64,000 nucleotides of DNA from Enoplolaimus lenunculus (GCA_030248215.1 JASANG010001572.1:57714-121713), one strand, 5' to 3'. Numbered from the stretch's first letter, positions 33,442 through 43,278 are shown. Numbers and translations: made by a program. The notes: generated by a model from the sequence alone, not told the origin.

Positions 33442-33648
33442 GGCCAATGCAAAGAACAGGGGCGGAACAGTATTGTTAGCATATTCCTAAGCCTAATCCG
33501 TAGCCTAAGCCTAAGCCTAAGCGTAAGAATGAGTTTATTCCTAAGCCTAAGCCTAAGCCTAAGCCATACAAAAAATAGTTTAAAGCTTAAGATTATTCTA
33601 TTCTTGTCGCACAGAAAAACTTTCCGCCCCTGACCTTTACACGGCCGT
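33442..33648 (+). mobile_element. TTAGGC-core MITE, full copy between two converging genes
   Basis: 207 bp. Left end GGCCAATGCAAAGAACAGGG, right end CCCCTGACCTTTACACGGCC; the inverted match extends through CAGGGGCGGAA. The core holds two runs of CCTAAG, each of three to four near-perfect repeats of the nematode telomere unit on the opposite strand. The best copy for defining the family. Confidence 0.8.
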
Positions 33649-33933
33649 TTTTCTGGACGATTATATTAAATCCGAACGTCTGTGACTCGTGTCTAGCAAT
33701 TAAGAATCAAACTGCATCTAGCAACGCTAGCAATGACACTTGTATTTCAATATTCGATTCGAAGGGTTTAAGCTAAAGTAGCTTTCTGAGCTTTGGCACA
33801 TCATTCATGTCTGTACCATGCACCTCTGAAGTGTATTTATATTTTATTGTTATTCAAAAATTATTTGAGAACACAACAAACACAAGTGGAAAAAAACAAC
33901 ACAGTTCACAACTTTTTACAACAAAAAATCAGC

Positions 33934-33939
33934 TTTATT
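33934..33939 (-). terminator. Poly(A) signal of the Lustrin-type gene
   Basis: AATAAA on the minus strand, beginning five bases after the TGA stop (33945-33947). This implies a 3' untranslated region of only some 25 bases. Confidence 0.65.
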
Positions 33940-33944
33940 CCCTT

Positions 33945-36589
33945 TCAGTTGACGTCTTTACGTCTGACAGCGCTTGCAGCCGAGCTGGGGCAACATATGC
34001 TGACATAAGGGTTATTCGCAGACCGTACGCAGACCTGATTCAGCGCACACTGGTCGGCACCAACGCTACATCGAAGTGGTAGTCCATCAACACCTCCTCC
34101 TACTGTAATTCCACCTGGGCATCGTGGTCCACGGCAACAAATATATCCGCTTCCACGTTTCCTGGGCAAACATTCGTATCCTTGACGACAGACGCGGCGA
34201 TCTGGACTACAAGATCGTGGTTTACCAGCGAACATTTCTGGAAGCTGATTATTGACACATTCAGTTTCGAAAACTGGCACTGATCGCCTAGAAGTTGTTG
34301 TAGATGTAGTCGATGTTGTTGTTGTTGTTGTTGATGATGATGATGTTGTAGGAGCTTCAAAGGTACGGTGCAACGGCGACAGTTCTTCCGAAGATAGCGG
34401 TGGACAACAACCCATAATATCGTTAGAAGTTGGAAGGCACACTGATCCTTGCGGACAAATGTGACCAAACGCACGTCCGAGCAAGCAGGACTCGAGAGAT
34501 TTTGGTTCGACGAGGCCTCGACAAAAGCCTGGTTTATCGTTCGCTTGATAACGGCCTAAATTTCCGCAACAAATGAACCCAAAAGCGCCGTGGGGGCCAA
34601 GAGAACGAAAACAACTATGGGCACCGGAACACGACAACGGATCTGACTGATTGCATCGTCTCGGAACTGTACCGTCAAGCATTTCCATATCAGTCCCAGC
34701 AGGACATTTCAACTCAAATTCAGCTCCAGATAAGAGGCCTCCGGCTGTGAGTGACTCGATAGCGTGGGAAACGATTCCGATTGGTTCATGCGAAATTGGG
34801 CAGCAAACGTCTAGGCCGGGAAAATTTTTTCCACGCTCACAGCGGTAGCCTGCTGGACACATTGCAATGATTGGATTGCACAGCTTTACCCGGCCGCTGT
34901 TTCGATAAGCTTCAAGCCCGTTGGAACAAATTACTTCCGGATCTTCAGCGCCGGAATTAGGATGAGCGTTAGAGACAGAAACAACACTTCCTGATGGTTG
35001 ACCAATTCCAGAACTGCCTGCGCCAGTTTGAGATGGCGAAGCAATGGTGCAGCACAGAAATTGATCTTGTGCTCCTAGTTGAGCACGCAAGCATGTAGTG
35101 CCTACAGGACATCCGTTCGTTTGTTGCTCTGAGCACGGAATCGGCCGGCGACTGTTTGAGTCGTAATATTTCACATAACCAAGAGGGCATTGGCCTTCTT
35201 TGCCGCAACACAAATGTTGTCGTGTGGTTGAAAGTTGACACTCGTAGCCTTCCACACTGCATTTCAGATCGCCTGGACAGCCTTGCGCGATTCCATTTTC
35301 CTGATTGATAAGTGCTACTGAATCCAGCGGGCAATAACCACCTAAAATGTGTATGTTAGTGATTACATTTACCACAAGTCAGACATTAAAAGATACCATA
35401 AGATACACGGTTACGAAAAATACCCAAAGAACTGAGTAGATCATAACGACCGGCAAGTTGAACATGCAGCAAAAAGGAATGGAGACAAATTTTGATTTGT
35501 GATTCCAGACAGGTGGTAAAATATGGGAAACACGACCGTCACATAAAACACGACATCAGCCAGCTGCGTTGAGCATTTAGTCAAAACCATACGTACCGAG
35601 TGGTTGCTTAATTTTTTCGGTCTTTACTTGAAAGTGGCTTTCGAGGATTGTGTCCGCGATTCGTTCTGCGAATTAAAAAACACAATATTATACATGTATG
35701 CACATATGTGTATATGTGTATATTTGCACATATATGAGTGTGTATGCATATACTAAAATTAAGCATTGTCGCAACTTTTAGGGTCACCGATGGGTCCCTG
35801 TTACGGACATTTTTAGCGTCCTCCCTCGCCAAACGTTTTTCGGCAAACTCAAACGAACTCCACGTGACGAAAATTGCCTCCTGTCGTTTGTATAAATCTT
35901 TACGCCCTCGCTTTTGGACCGGACACGAAAAAACGTGACATTTTATAAGTTTCGGGTAAAAAAATTTACAAAATTGTCATTCTTTTCGTTGTTCTTTCTG
36001 TTTGCAGAATTTACAACCTACGCTAAACTGTTAAGTAAACTCTGCATTTTAGTACGCGATCAATAGATACGGTGTAAATCGCAGTGCGTTGATTAATTAA
36101 ATCAGAGAGAGAATTAGCTATTTTGGGTTATTTCTGAGTTAATAACAATAAATATTAACTCAGACTGAGCGGATTTAAATCCGTTTGAGTTGATTAATTA
36201 ACTCAGAATGAGTTCATTCAATTAAGAATTCTGAGTTCTGAAAGACATAATTCAGAGTTCAGACTTCTGAGTGTATTCAACTCATTCTGAGTTAAAATCG
36301 ATTCACTGGTAATTACAGCGTATTCTTCAAAATTTCTGTTTGAAAAGTAAAAGTTGACTCTGTTCTGAACGCCTTGAAACGATTTTGCACAGCATTGCTA
36401 AACTATCTGTAAAATAACACTTAAACAAACCAAAAATTTACTGCAGTACAAAATTGGCGTTATGTGATTAATAACAATTGTTTTACGTATTAAAATTGGA
36501 CAGTTACCTTGAATTTGTGCTCGAATAAAGGAATGTGTCGTCAATAGCAACAAATTCATCGCTAGCAAATTATACCAATGTGATGACAT
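33945..36589 (-). CDS. Secreted protein with seven Lustrin-type double-cysteine repeats
   Basis: Two exons: 36508-36589 (start ATG at 36589) and 33945-35341, joined in phase 1 across a 1166-bp intron (CAAG|GTAACT ... ATTTTAG). The product has 492 residues. Exon 1 gives a signal peptide (MSSHWYNLLAMNLLLLTTHS, cleavage likely after FIRA). Seven repeats follow the pattern CP.G...P..C...C..G..C......CC, ending in CC at about residues 73, 125, 208, 286, 340, 430 and 478. A Ser/Thr-rich linker (about 357-380) separates repeats 5 and 6 and may be O-glycosylated. The pattern is that of Lustrin-type cysteine repeats, abundant in nematode secreted proteins; some related proteins also have Kunitz domains, absent here. 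Function unknown, probably extracellular or cuticular. It converges with the ADAMTS gene. The long single coding exon contrasts with ADAMTS. Confidence 0.85.
35690..35755. repeat. TATG/CATA-rich microsatellite
   Basis: Imperfect alternation of ATGTGTATATGTGTATAT and similar blocks in the intron of the Lustrin-type gene. Confidence 0.6.
36095..36340. repeat. Palindrome-rich GAGTT/AACTC repeat
   Basis: Repeated TTAACTCAGA / TCTGAGTTAA blocks and short palindromes (GGATTTAAATCC, AATTAAGAATT) within the intron of the Lustrin-type gene. Probably a foldback element; its ends are unclear. Confidence 0.4.
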
Positions 36590-36769
36590 AATTGAATTTT
36601 ATGACTGTTAAAATAGTATTAATAACAGAAATAGTTCAAATAAAACATAAAAATTTGAATGAGATCTAAAAAATTAATATATCAAGTGTCGCCTAAAAAT
36701 TAATATAAGCGTCGCCGTACGTACCGTTAACGTAATATAAGATACTGATCTAGCAACGGCACGAAATAT

Positions 36770-37197
36770 TACTGTAGTTAATACCCGAACAAAATGGTGT
36801 ATAAAAGGGGTCCGCATTTTGAGTGTCAATCAATAGGAGTTTGTACCGCTAATTGGAGTCCGTTGGAGGATTAGAATCAATAAAAATCCTGATTAGAGTC
36901 CATTAAAGAGAACAAAGCAGGAAAATGATCTAGACTGCTCAGATGTTTAACACTCAGACAACCCGTATAAACTTTATTAAACCGGGAATAAAGTTTAACA
37001 CGGACATGGCAATCCACGAAAACGCTCCAGAGCATGTTTGTTCTGCCCAAAAGAAAGGATATATAATAAACGAAGGGTGCTGGGTTCAATTTCCATAGGG
37101 TAGAATAAAAATAAATAACCATCCGTAAACCGCATAACAGGGGTATGCTCTGGAGACGCAAAATAAAGATCAGTCCTCTCTTCGTATTCGGGTTACT
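36770..37197 (-). mobile_element. CTGTAGTGACCC MITE, reverse copy upstream of the Lustrin-type gene
   Basis: Reading the minus strand from 37197: AGTAACCCGAATACGAAGAG, GGACTGATCTTTATTTTGCG and GAGCATACCCC. Left end (plus strand) TACTGTAGTTAATACCCGA. About 428 bp. It starts some 180 bases upstream of the start codon of the Lustrin-type gene, so it may lie in its promoter region. A 135-codon frame inside it is a by-product of the repeat. Confidence 0.7.
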
Positions 37198-38315
37198 TGA
37201 GAAAACCTGTCTCGATAACCGGCAAAAATTACCTTTAAAACTCGTGCACCCTAAACAAATTTGAAACCGTTCTGCAAAGTGCAAAACAAAACAAATAGCT
37301 TCAAACTAAAGATGTTTTACAAATTTTCTTTTTCCGTACACAATACATAATAGTTGATGGTATATAAAATACTGAGAGTTAATATACAACAGTTTGATTT
37401 GCTCAATATTATATTTGAGCTTAAAATTTCATAAATCCGATCACTTTCGTTCCGAAACGGTAAGAAACAAACAAGAACGCAACGCGAACACTCTATAATG
37501 CTGCAGAATATATTGCAAAAGCTTATATTTTATTTCATATAATGAAATGCAGTTGTTTGAACTCGAAAATCGCAAAGCGATGCTAAATTAATTTGAACAC
37601 ATATATTATAGCAATTTTTCGAAAAACAGTACTTCTTTGCTTGCACACAACGAGTCGTTCGGGATATTGTCAACAACTGAAACGTAAAAACATATGTGAC
37701 TAGAACTGAATTGCAAAGTGCAGCTGTGTATAATTTTCATTAAAAACTGCTTATTGAATCGCGTTTCCGGCATGTGTGAGCGGTGAGCAAGTGATGGGTG
37801 TGTCCAAGCACTACTGTTGCAAGAAAAATGCTGTATTTATAACTTTAGAAAAAGTAAATTTTTTTAACCGGCAAATGACTAGCAACATTGAAAAACGGGC
37901 AATTATACTTCAAAAGCACGCAAATGACTTAAAAATAATTGCCATTGTTTTTAAGAAATTTGTCATTCTTTAAAGTCCAATAGGCCTTTGTAAATATCAG
38001 GGGTGGGCCGTTTTTCTGTGGGACTGCATAAGAATAAGCTTAGTCTGGAATTATAAAACGCGCATAACCATGCAGAGTAAAATTCATAAATCAAATTAGT
38101 CAACGAACTGAACGAAAAGTTGTGCATTTTTGTTCACCAAAAACATTATGTTCTTGTTACCTTTTACTATTTAACCCATTAATTTTTTATCGTATCTGAA
38201 ACCGAAATTCAAACTAAAGAGTCGAGCCGCAAGTTTCTGGATTGAGAAGCGTGTTAATTGAACTGTGGGGAACATTTCGGCATGTACTTTATATCATCGA
38301 TACTTCGTCTCACAG
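37198..38315. other. No gene seen
   Basis: AT-rich. A left-end fragment of the TTAGGC-core MITE lies at 37983-38045 (ATCAGGGGTGGGCCG, TTTTTCTGTGGGACTGC). No supported exon. Confidence 0.35.
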
Positions 38316-38381
38316 AATGGCAAAAAATTAAGATTTTCTGGCGATCGCACAACGAAAGAATACAACGAAATTTACAAGAAA
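38316..38381 (+). CDS. Candidate ubiquitin-like exon (C-terminal half)
   Basis: A 66-nt segment between CTTCGTCTCACAG and the strong donor AAA|GTAAGTATG, phase 0 at both sides. It reads NGKKLRFSGDRTTKEYNEIY followed by KK. The spacing GK.L...G.RT...YN.I.K resembles the second half of a ubiquitin fold (GKQLEDGRTLSDYNIQKE); a thioredoxin-type exon with an NGK...Y.G.R pattern is a second possibility. Other ubiquitin-like half-domains lie at 42809 and 43135 on the same strand. Short exon, so identity is uncertain. Confidence 0.35.
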
Positions 38382-38436
38382 GTAAGTATGGGCCAATTTA
38401 TAGATCACAGCCGCAACAGTATACAAAGTATATTCC

Positions 38437-38680
38437 ACGCTGCAAAAAATAGGGAGTCAAATTGACTCTCTGGGAAATAGGCGGTTCCTGACTACACAAA
38501 CTGAGTCAAATTTCGACTCCGCAAGAGTCAAATTCGATTCACTAAATCGCTCAGTGAGTCGAATTTGACTTTGGTGGAGTCGAATTGGACTCTGGCGGAG
38601 CCGAATTTGACTCAGTTTGTGTAGTCAGGAAAAGCCTATTTCCCAGAGAGTCAATTTGACTCCCTATATTTTTACAGTGT
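38437..38680 (+). mobile_element. GACTC-rich near-perfect foldback element, copy 2
   Basis: The two halves are reverse complements over almost the full 244 bp: AGGGAGTCAAATTGACTCTC at the left equals the reverse complement of the right end, and both continue GGGAAATAGG, CCTGACTACACAAACTGAG. Ends are CACGCTGCAAAAA and TTTTTACAGTGT. It would fold into one long hairpin. Copy 1 at 25047-25259 is more diverged. Confidence 0.8.
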
Positions 38681-38684
38681 AACA

Positions 38685-38820
38685 AGAAGCCTATGCCTAA
38701 GAGTGAGGGAAAGGCCATACATAAACCAAAGCCTAAGCAAAAAATTAGTCTAAACCAAGCTACTTCATAGCAATCTAACGAAAAAACGGTCCCTTTGATA
38801 TATAAATGGGCCAAACCAGA
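38685..38820 (+). repeat. TTAGGC-core MITE, diverged copy
   Basis: AGCCTATGCCTAAGAG, CAAAGCCTAAGCAAAAAATT, AACGAAAAAACGGTCCC and ATATAAATGGGCC keep the order of the family. It directly follows the foldback element. Confidence 0.55.
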
Positions 38821-39208
38821 TTACCAGGGTTTCGACCAAATGTCTGTCAACAGATGTTGGTCACGAAAAAATGGACCCCGGTCCCAATGCCTAAATTTTT
38901 GCTCAGCAATGTTTCCTATCTCGATAAATGTTGCCCTATTAATATTATTAATCGCTCAGAAAACACCATTTCACCACATAATCACTGGGCTTTAAAATTT
39001 ATAGAAAAAGTAGTTTACACTCATAGTTTTTCGCGACCTCGCCTCAACGAGATTGTGTTTTTTAGATAGTTGTTCGCTTTAGCTTACGATTTGCATAACG
39101 GTATATTAACGAACAAACCAAAGTATTATTTGATATTTTAAATCAATGAAAAGAATTTAACATGTAACGTCGTAGCAAAATGTAAAGAAGGACCGGAGCT
39201 TAATACGG
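38821..39208. other. No gene seen
   Basis: Short overlapping frames in two phases but no splice sites or protein-like features I could support. Confidence 0.3.
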
Positions 39209-39657
39209 TACTGTAGTGACCCGAATAAGAGGGGGACTGATATTTATTTGGCCTCTCCAGAACGTACCCCCCTTATTATTCGGTTACGGTCTGTTATTTA
39301 TTCTTAACCCGCCCTTCGCCGTCCTTCGTTACTGATATATATATTCGGTATTGCAACTATCCGTTGAATTAAACGTTTGTTTGTCTTGTGTCAGTAGCTT
39401 GAGCTATAATGCAAGGGTATAAGGATTTTAAATTCAAAATTTAAGTACGCTTTAAAGTTTCAAACTCAAATTATTTGGTCCTGGAGTCATTTATCCGCTA
39501 CAATTAGGGATAATAGACATTTGTGGACTCTAATTAAGTTTAAGGACTCTATCCGCTTACGGACTCTTATTAGGGATACGGACTCCTATTGATCGGAACT
39601 CAAAATGGGGAACCCCCTCTTATTACCCCTCCCCCTCTTATTCGGGTCAATACAGTA
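39209..39657 (+). mobile_element. CTGTAGTGACCC MITE, longest copy
   Basis: 449 bp. Left TACTGTAGTGACCCGAATAA, right CTTATTCGGGTCAATACAGTA. Interior includes TCTATCCGCTTACGGACTC and TAGGGATACGGACTCC, so it is the best template for the family. Confidence 0.8.
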
Positions 39658-40029
39658 GATCAAAAGTGTAGTTGTACCTGTTGTATGTAGACTATTAATT
39701 TCGAATTTTTTCGTAAATTGCAATTGCTGCTGGTAAGAAGTATTAACATCGGGTGCATTTAGGATCAGAGAAATACTTTATTTCTTTTTTTGCTCCAAAG
39801 TGACAAAAAGCATTGCATAATGAACGGTCAACACTTCATTCATTCAGTAAGTAGTTCTTGAGGCTGTTGTACTTTTTGTTATTAACTGGTGGCAGCCAGC
39901 CAATCAGCACAGGTCGAGTTGTGGCACACACCGATCATAAGCATATACAACTTATGTATACATTGCATCTCAATAATTGCCTTGAAGCCAGAACCTAAAT
40001 TCAGACTGATTTCGCTTCTCCATCCCAGG

Positions 40030-40385
40030 TGTTATCAAGGCACAACCAGAGGTCTGCCTTTTGATCCGGAAGACAATCGACCTCTGCCTTCGGCTACGCA
40101 ATCAGAACAATTTCTGCCGGAAGTTCCTGCAATTTCGATAGTGAAATTTTTCATAGTTTTACAAAATTTGTATCTTTCCGTGCGTTTGTTTTTAATAACT
40201 TTTGACACAGTTTTATCGAGTTAATAGCAGGGATTCTGCAAAAAACATAGCTTAAAACAGAAACTTTTTGTCAACGCATTTGCCTCCGGCTTCATCTCCG
40301 GCTCCGACTTCGACAAATTTTGTCAGACCTTCGGGTCCGGGAATTTTTCACCTTCGGTTATATCCTAGTCGTTATGTATTCTTTA
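40030..40385 (+). mobile_element. ACCGGAGGT element, diverged copy
   Basis: Starts CACAACCAGAGGTCTGCC and ends near CACCTTCGGTTATATCCTAG. Interior core GTTTTACAAAATTTG and TTCTGCCGGAAGTTCCTGC match 16708-17083. Confidence 0.6.
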
Positions 40386-41429
40386 TTCATGAACAAAACA
40401 TCGCACAAAATTGACGGAGCAACTCACAGAGTCTGTACAAACAGTACTGTGTTTAAAACACAATGGCCAGTTGTTGTGCTAAATGTGTTTTGCAAGAAAT
40501 GTCACTTGTTAAGATTTTACTTGAATTTCGCTTTTGCTTCAAATTTTAATTATTCATGCTTATAATCAGTCTTAATTGTGGTCAAAACCTGTAGGATATC
40601 CAGTTAAAGTCTACTGTCCAGGGATGGTCTCACTGGGGAAAAACGGAAAAAAGCTTTGTTCCGCTTTTTTCCATTTTTTTCGAGGAAGTAGAAAAAACGG
40701 AAAAACGGGAAAACTTTTTATTATACCCTCAATAAATTGCTCGCGAAACAGCGACAAACCATGGCGGAAACCGTAAGAAATTGATTTTTGCACACTCCCG
40801 TACTCGCGAAGCTGATTTACTGGGGAGGAATCAGCGTCGGATCTACGATATTATAAAATGGTGGACCGCACTATAAATAGTGAAAGTACTCGCGAACGAA
40901 GGGAGCTAAAAGCCAAATGCCATTTTAATGCTAAACCTTTATATAAATATAAAATCTAAATTCCTTCAATTAGATCCGCGAGTAGGAGAAATAGGGGCAA
41001 GCATGTCTGACCTAAAGTTATGAATCAAGCCGGAAAACGCATGTCTGTAGGTTATACATTAAACAGCACATTACTAAAGCTACGGTGGCTCCTAAGAGGT
41101 AAGCCCAGGGTGAGTAGTGTCTGCTCTCGTCTCAGCATTCTATGCACCTTTGAATGAATATGACAGCTCTGTATTGTGTTCTGTATGCTTATCATCGTCT
41201 GTTAATAAAATAGTCATTTGATTCTCTCAATGCAATATTTTGAATAGATATATCACACGTAAACGTTTTTTGCTTGCAGAAGCAGTTGTACAAAATTTCA
41301 ATTTTTCCGTACGGAAAAAACCATGTTTTTAGTCGATTCAATTTTTCCAGAGAAAATCAACCCTACTTTTATCTAATTTTGCTTCACCGCAGGTGCGGTT
41401 ACTGCTTAAGTGCTTAGTGCCAATGGTGC
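40386..41429. other. No gene; repeat with GGAAAAAACGG motif
   Basis: 40617-40790 and 41280-41335 contain CAGGGATGGTCTCACTGGGG and reiterated GGAAAAACGG / CCGTTTTTTCC blocks; 40680-40720 and 40650-40670 pair with each other. This looks like a further foldback family. Its outer limits are not clear. Confidence 0.4.
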
Positions 41430-41822
41430 AACGAAGGATACAACCGGAGGTCTGCCTCTGGTTCCAACGTGAGCAGAAAATCGACCTTCGGCTCCGGCAC
41501 CGGTAAAATTTTTGCGGGAATGTTCCTGCAATTTTCGGTATGGAAATGTTGCACGGTTTAACAAAATTTACCTGTTTGGCGAGTTTTGTTTTACTTTTGG
41601 TACAATTTTGAGGAAAAATTGCCGAGACTTCGTAGAAGAATAGGAGTAAAACCAAACGATTTAACAACACATTGCTTGTATTTGCTAAAAAGTTAACAAA
41701 TTCAACATCACTTAACTGCGTAATTTCGCCTCAACTCCGAATTCACCTAAGTACGGCTCTGGCTCCGGCCATTTTTAGTTGACCTGCGTCTCCAGTATTT
41801 TTCACCTCAAGTTGCTTCCTGT
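41430..41822 (+). mobile_element. ACCGGAGGT element
   Basis: Begins GATACAACCGGAGGTCTGCC; core ACAAAATTTACCTGTTTGGC; ends TCACCTCAAGTTGCTTCC, a diverged inverted end. Confidence 0.65.
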
Positions 41823-41963
41823 TGTAACAGGATAATTTTCCTTTCCGGTAAAAATTTATGTCTGTTTCCGTTTTTGTTATAGTAACAAAGAAAATTCCGT
41901 TATTTATATATTGAATATTTAGTTAAAAAACTTAAACATATTTATAGGTGAACCGGTTTTTCT

Positions 41964-42234
41964 TTAACCCCTTCTCACATTGAGTTGCCTGTAGGCAACT
42001 CAGCGCAGTGTATATACGTTAAATAGTATATATCGCACCGTGTTTAACAATTGCAACACGTATACATAGTACTAAATCATCACAAGACGTGAGAGCCCCC
42101 TCGGGCTCGAGCGTCAAGCTCCTATAGCTCAGTGGTGATGGTATACGCGTCCCACTCCAGTCACGGGGGTGCGAATCCTACCATAAAAGTATGTCTCAGG
42201 AGAAATAGAAAATATTCATGTGAGAAAGGGTTAA
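41964..42234 (+). mobile_element. TTAA-flanked MITE carrying a tRNA-like promoter, best copy
   Basis: 271 bp. Left TTAACCCCTTCTCACATTG, right CATGTGAGAAAGGGTTAA. Inverted ends begin CCC and TTAA flanks both sides, as in piggyBac-type elements. Interior: CCTATAGCTCAGTGGTGATG (A-box-like) at 42121 onward and GGGTGCGAATCCTACC (B-box-like) around 42166. The stretch between is tRNA-sized. No protein is encoded. Confidence 0.7.
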
Positions 42235-42808
42235 GCGAAAAATTTTCAGTTTACTATCTTTAAACTTAAAAAATAACAGTAAATATACAAACGCCTCAGT
42301 TGTGTCGCTGAAAAAACATCTTTGGAACTTTTATACTAATCGTTTTTCTTTAATATTTCGATCACTACTATATCCGTTCAAAGCTGTCTTACTATCCGTT
42401 TACAGCCTGCTTAATACTACTTTACAGTCTGCTTAATACTGTTTATGTTTGGCCGACCCCTGACTCTGATAAAATTGTTTTCATAGAGGTTTAGCAATTT
42501 GAGCAGTGGAAATTATCTCGTTATTTTTAGAAACGTGTTTTAGGATACCCAAATGTAAACTAAAAATTTGGTACCATTTCATGAATGTTACTGTTAAAAT
42601 TAACAGCCGCGAATTTTCTGCAGAAAGCATTCTGCAAATCAAGCAATCGCCTGTATCGTTACAGAAATTCCGGAAGTTCCGTTATTTGTATGCCAAAAAT
42701 TTCGAATCACACTGCGCTGCTAGTTATTTGACATACAATAAAAACGACATTCATCAAAAATCTTAAAAACATTGTGCACATCCGTTAAATATTTTTCTAA
42801 AATTTTAG
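42235..42808. other. Spacer with one weak open frame
   Basis: A frame at 42506-42766 follows an acceptor-like TTATTTTTAG near 42529 and includes NVTVKINSREFSAESILQI. It may be another exon of the putative ubiquitin-like gene, but composition and phase give no proof. Confidence 0.25.
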
Positions 42809-42903
42809 AAAGACCACTGAAAATTTACGTGCTCAAAATCGGTAGAAAGATAAGAGACCTTAAAAATTTTGGCCCATTACTATCAGTGCCGTCCACAGTT
42901 CTG
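42809..42903 (+). CDS. Candidate ubiquitin-like exon (C-terminal half)
   Basis: 95 nt between AAATTTTAG and CTG|GTGAGT. Reads RPLKIYVLKIGRKIRDLKNF then GPLLSVPSTVL. The pattern L.IY..GRKIRD...........STVL resembles the end of a ubiquitin fold (RLIYAGKQLEDG...STLHLV). Phase 1 in, 0 out. A decayed tandem copy of its second half and donor follows 118 bases downstream. Conserved splice sites favour a real exon, but the domain call rests on a loose pattern. Confidence 0.4.
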
Positions 42904-42969
42904 GTGAGTCTGTAAAAGAATAGCCTTAGATTCTACACTGCATCTTTTTGCATAATGTATTGGTTTGAA

Positions 42970-43025
42970 AAACCGGAGATCTTCGAAATTTTGGCCCATT
43001 ACTTTTAATGCCGTCTCCTCTTCTG
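42970..43025 (+). pseudogene. Decayed tandem copy of exon 42809-42903
   Basis: Reads KTGDLRNFGPLLLMPSPLL and ends at a donor (CTG|GTGAGC), as against KIRDLKNFGPLLSVPSTVL and GTGAGT in the original. DNA identity continues into the intron (AATAG.CTTAGATT.TACAC in both). The frame upstream is closed by a stop, so the copy lost its 5' part. Confidence 0.55.
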
Positions 43026-43054
43026 GTGAGCAGGAATAGACTTAGATTTTACAC

Positions 43055-43140
43055 ATTTTCTGCTTAGGCGTAGGAATACACTTTTGCAATGCTTAGGCAC
43101 ACGCTTACTCTACTTTTACGGCCCTAAAAGTAACATGGCC
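43055..43140 (-). repeat. TTAGGC-core MITE fragment
   Basis: TGCTTAGGCGTAGGAATACA, then ATGCTTAGGCACACGC and ACGGCCCTAAAAGTAACATG. Its right end touches the ATG of the frame at 43135. Confidence 0.5.
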
Positions 43141-43278
43141 GAAAAATATTTTATCTTTATTTCTGTTCACACTGGCAAGAACCTTTATTTTAAAATCGAC
43201 GTCAACGAACACGACACGATATGCTCTAAAATTATCTCCAGATTAGTTTCAATCCCGAACAGAACCAGCACATTTTGA
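43135..43278 (+). CDS. Open frame resembling the N-terminal half of a ubiquitin-like domain
   Basis: 47 codons: starts MAEKYFIFISVHTGKNLYFK and continues IDVNEHDTICSKIISRLVSI before PNRTSTF and a TGA stop. Aligned with ubiquitin it keeps IF...TGK......V...DTI...I......IP.....F, a good match for so short a segment. The ATG abuts a MITE end, and no donor was found before the stop, so it may be a terminal exon or a relic. Same strand as the candidate half-domains at 38316 and 42809. Confidence 0.35.
   Translation: MAEKYFIFISVHTGKNLYFKIDVNEHDTICSKIISRLVSIPNRTSTF

Noticed and set aside
36877-37284. 135-codon minus-strand frame upstream of the Lustrin-type gene
   Set aside because: Lies mainly inside a reverse CTGTAGTGACCC MITE; other copies of the element do not keep the frame.
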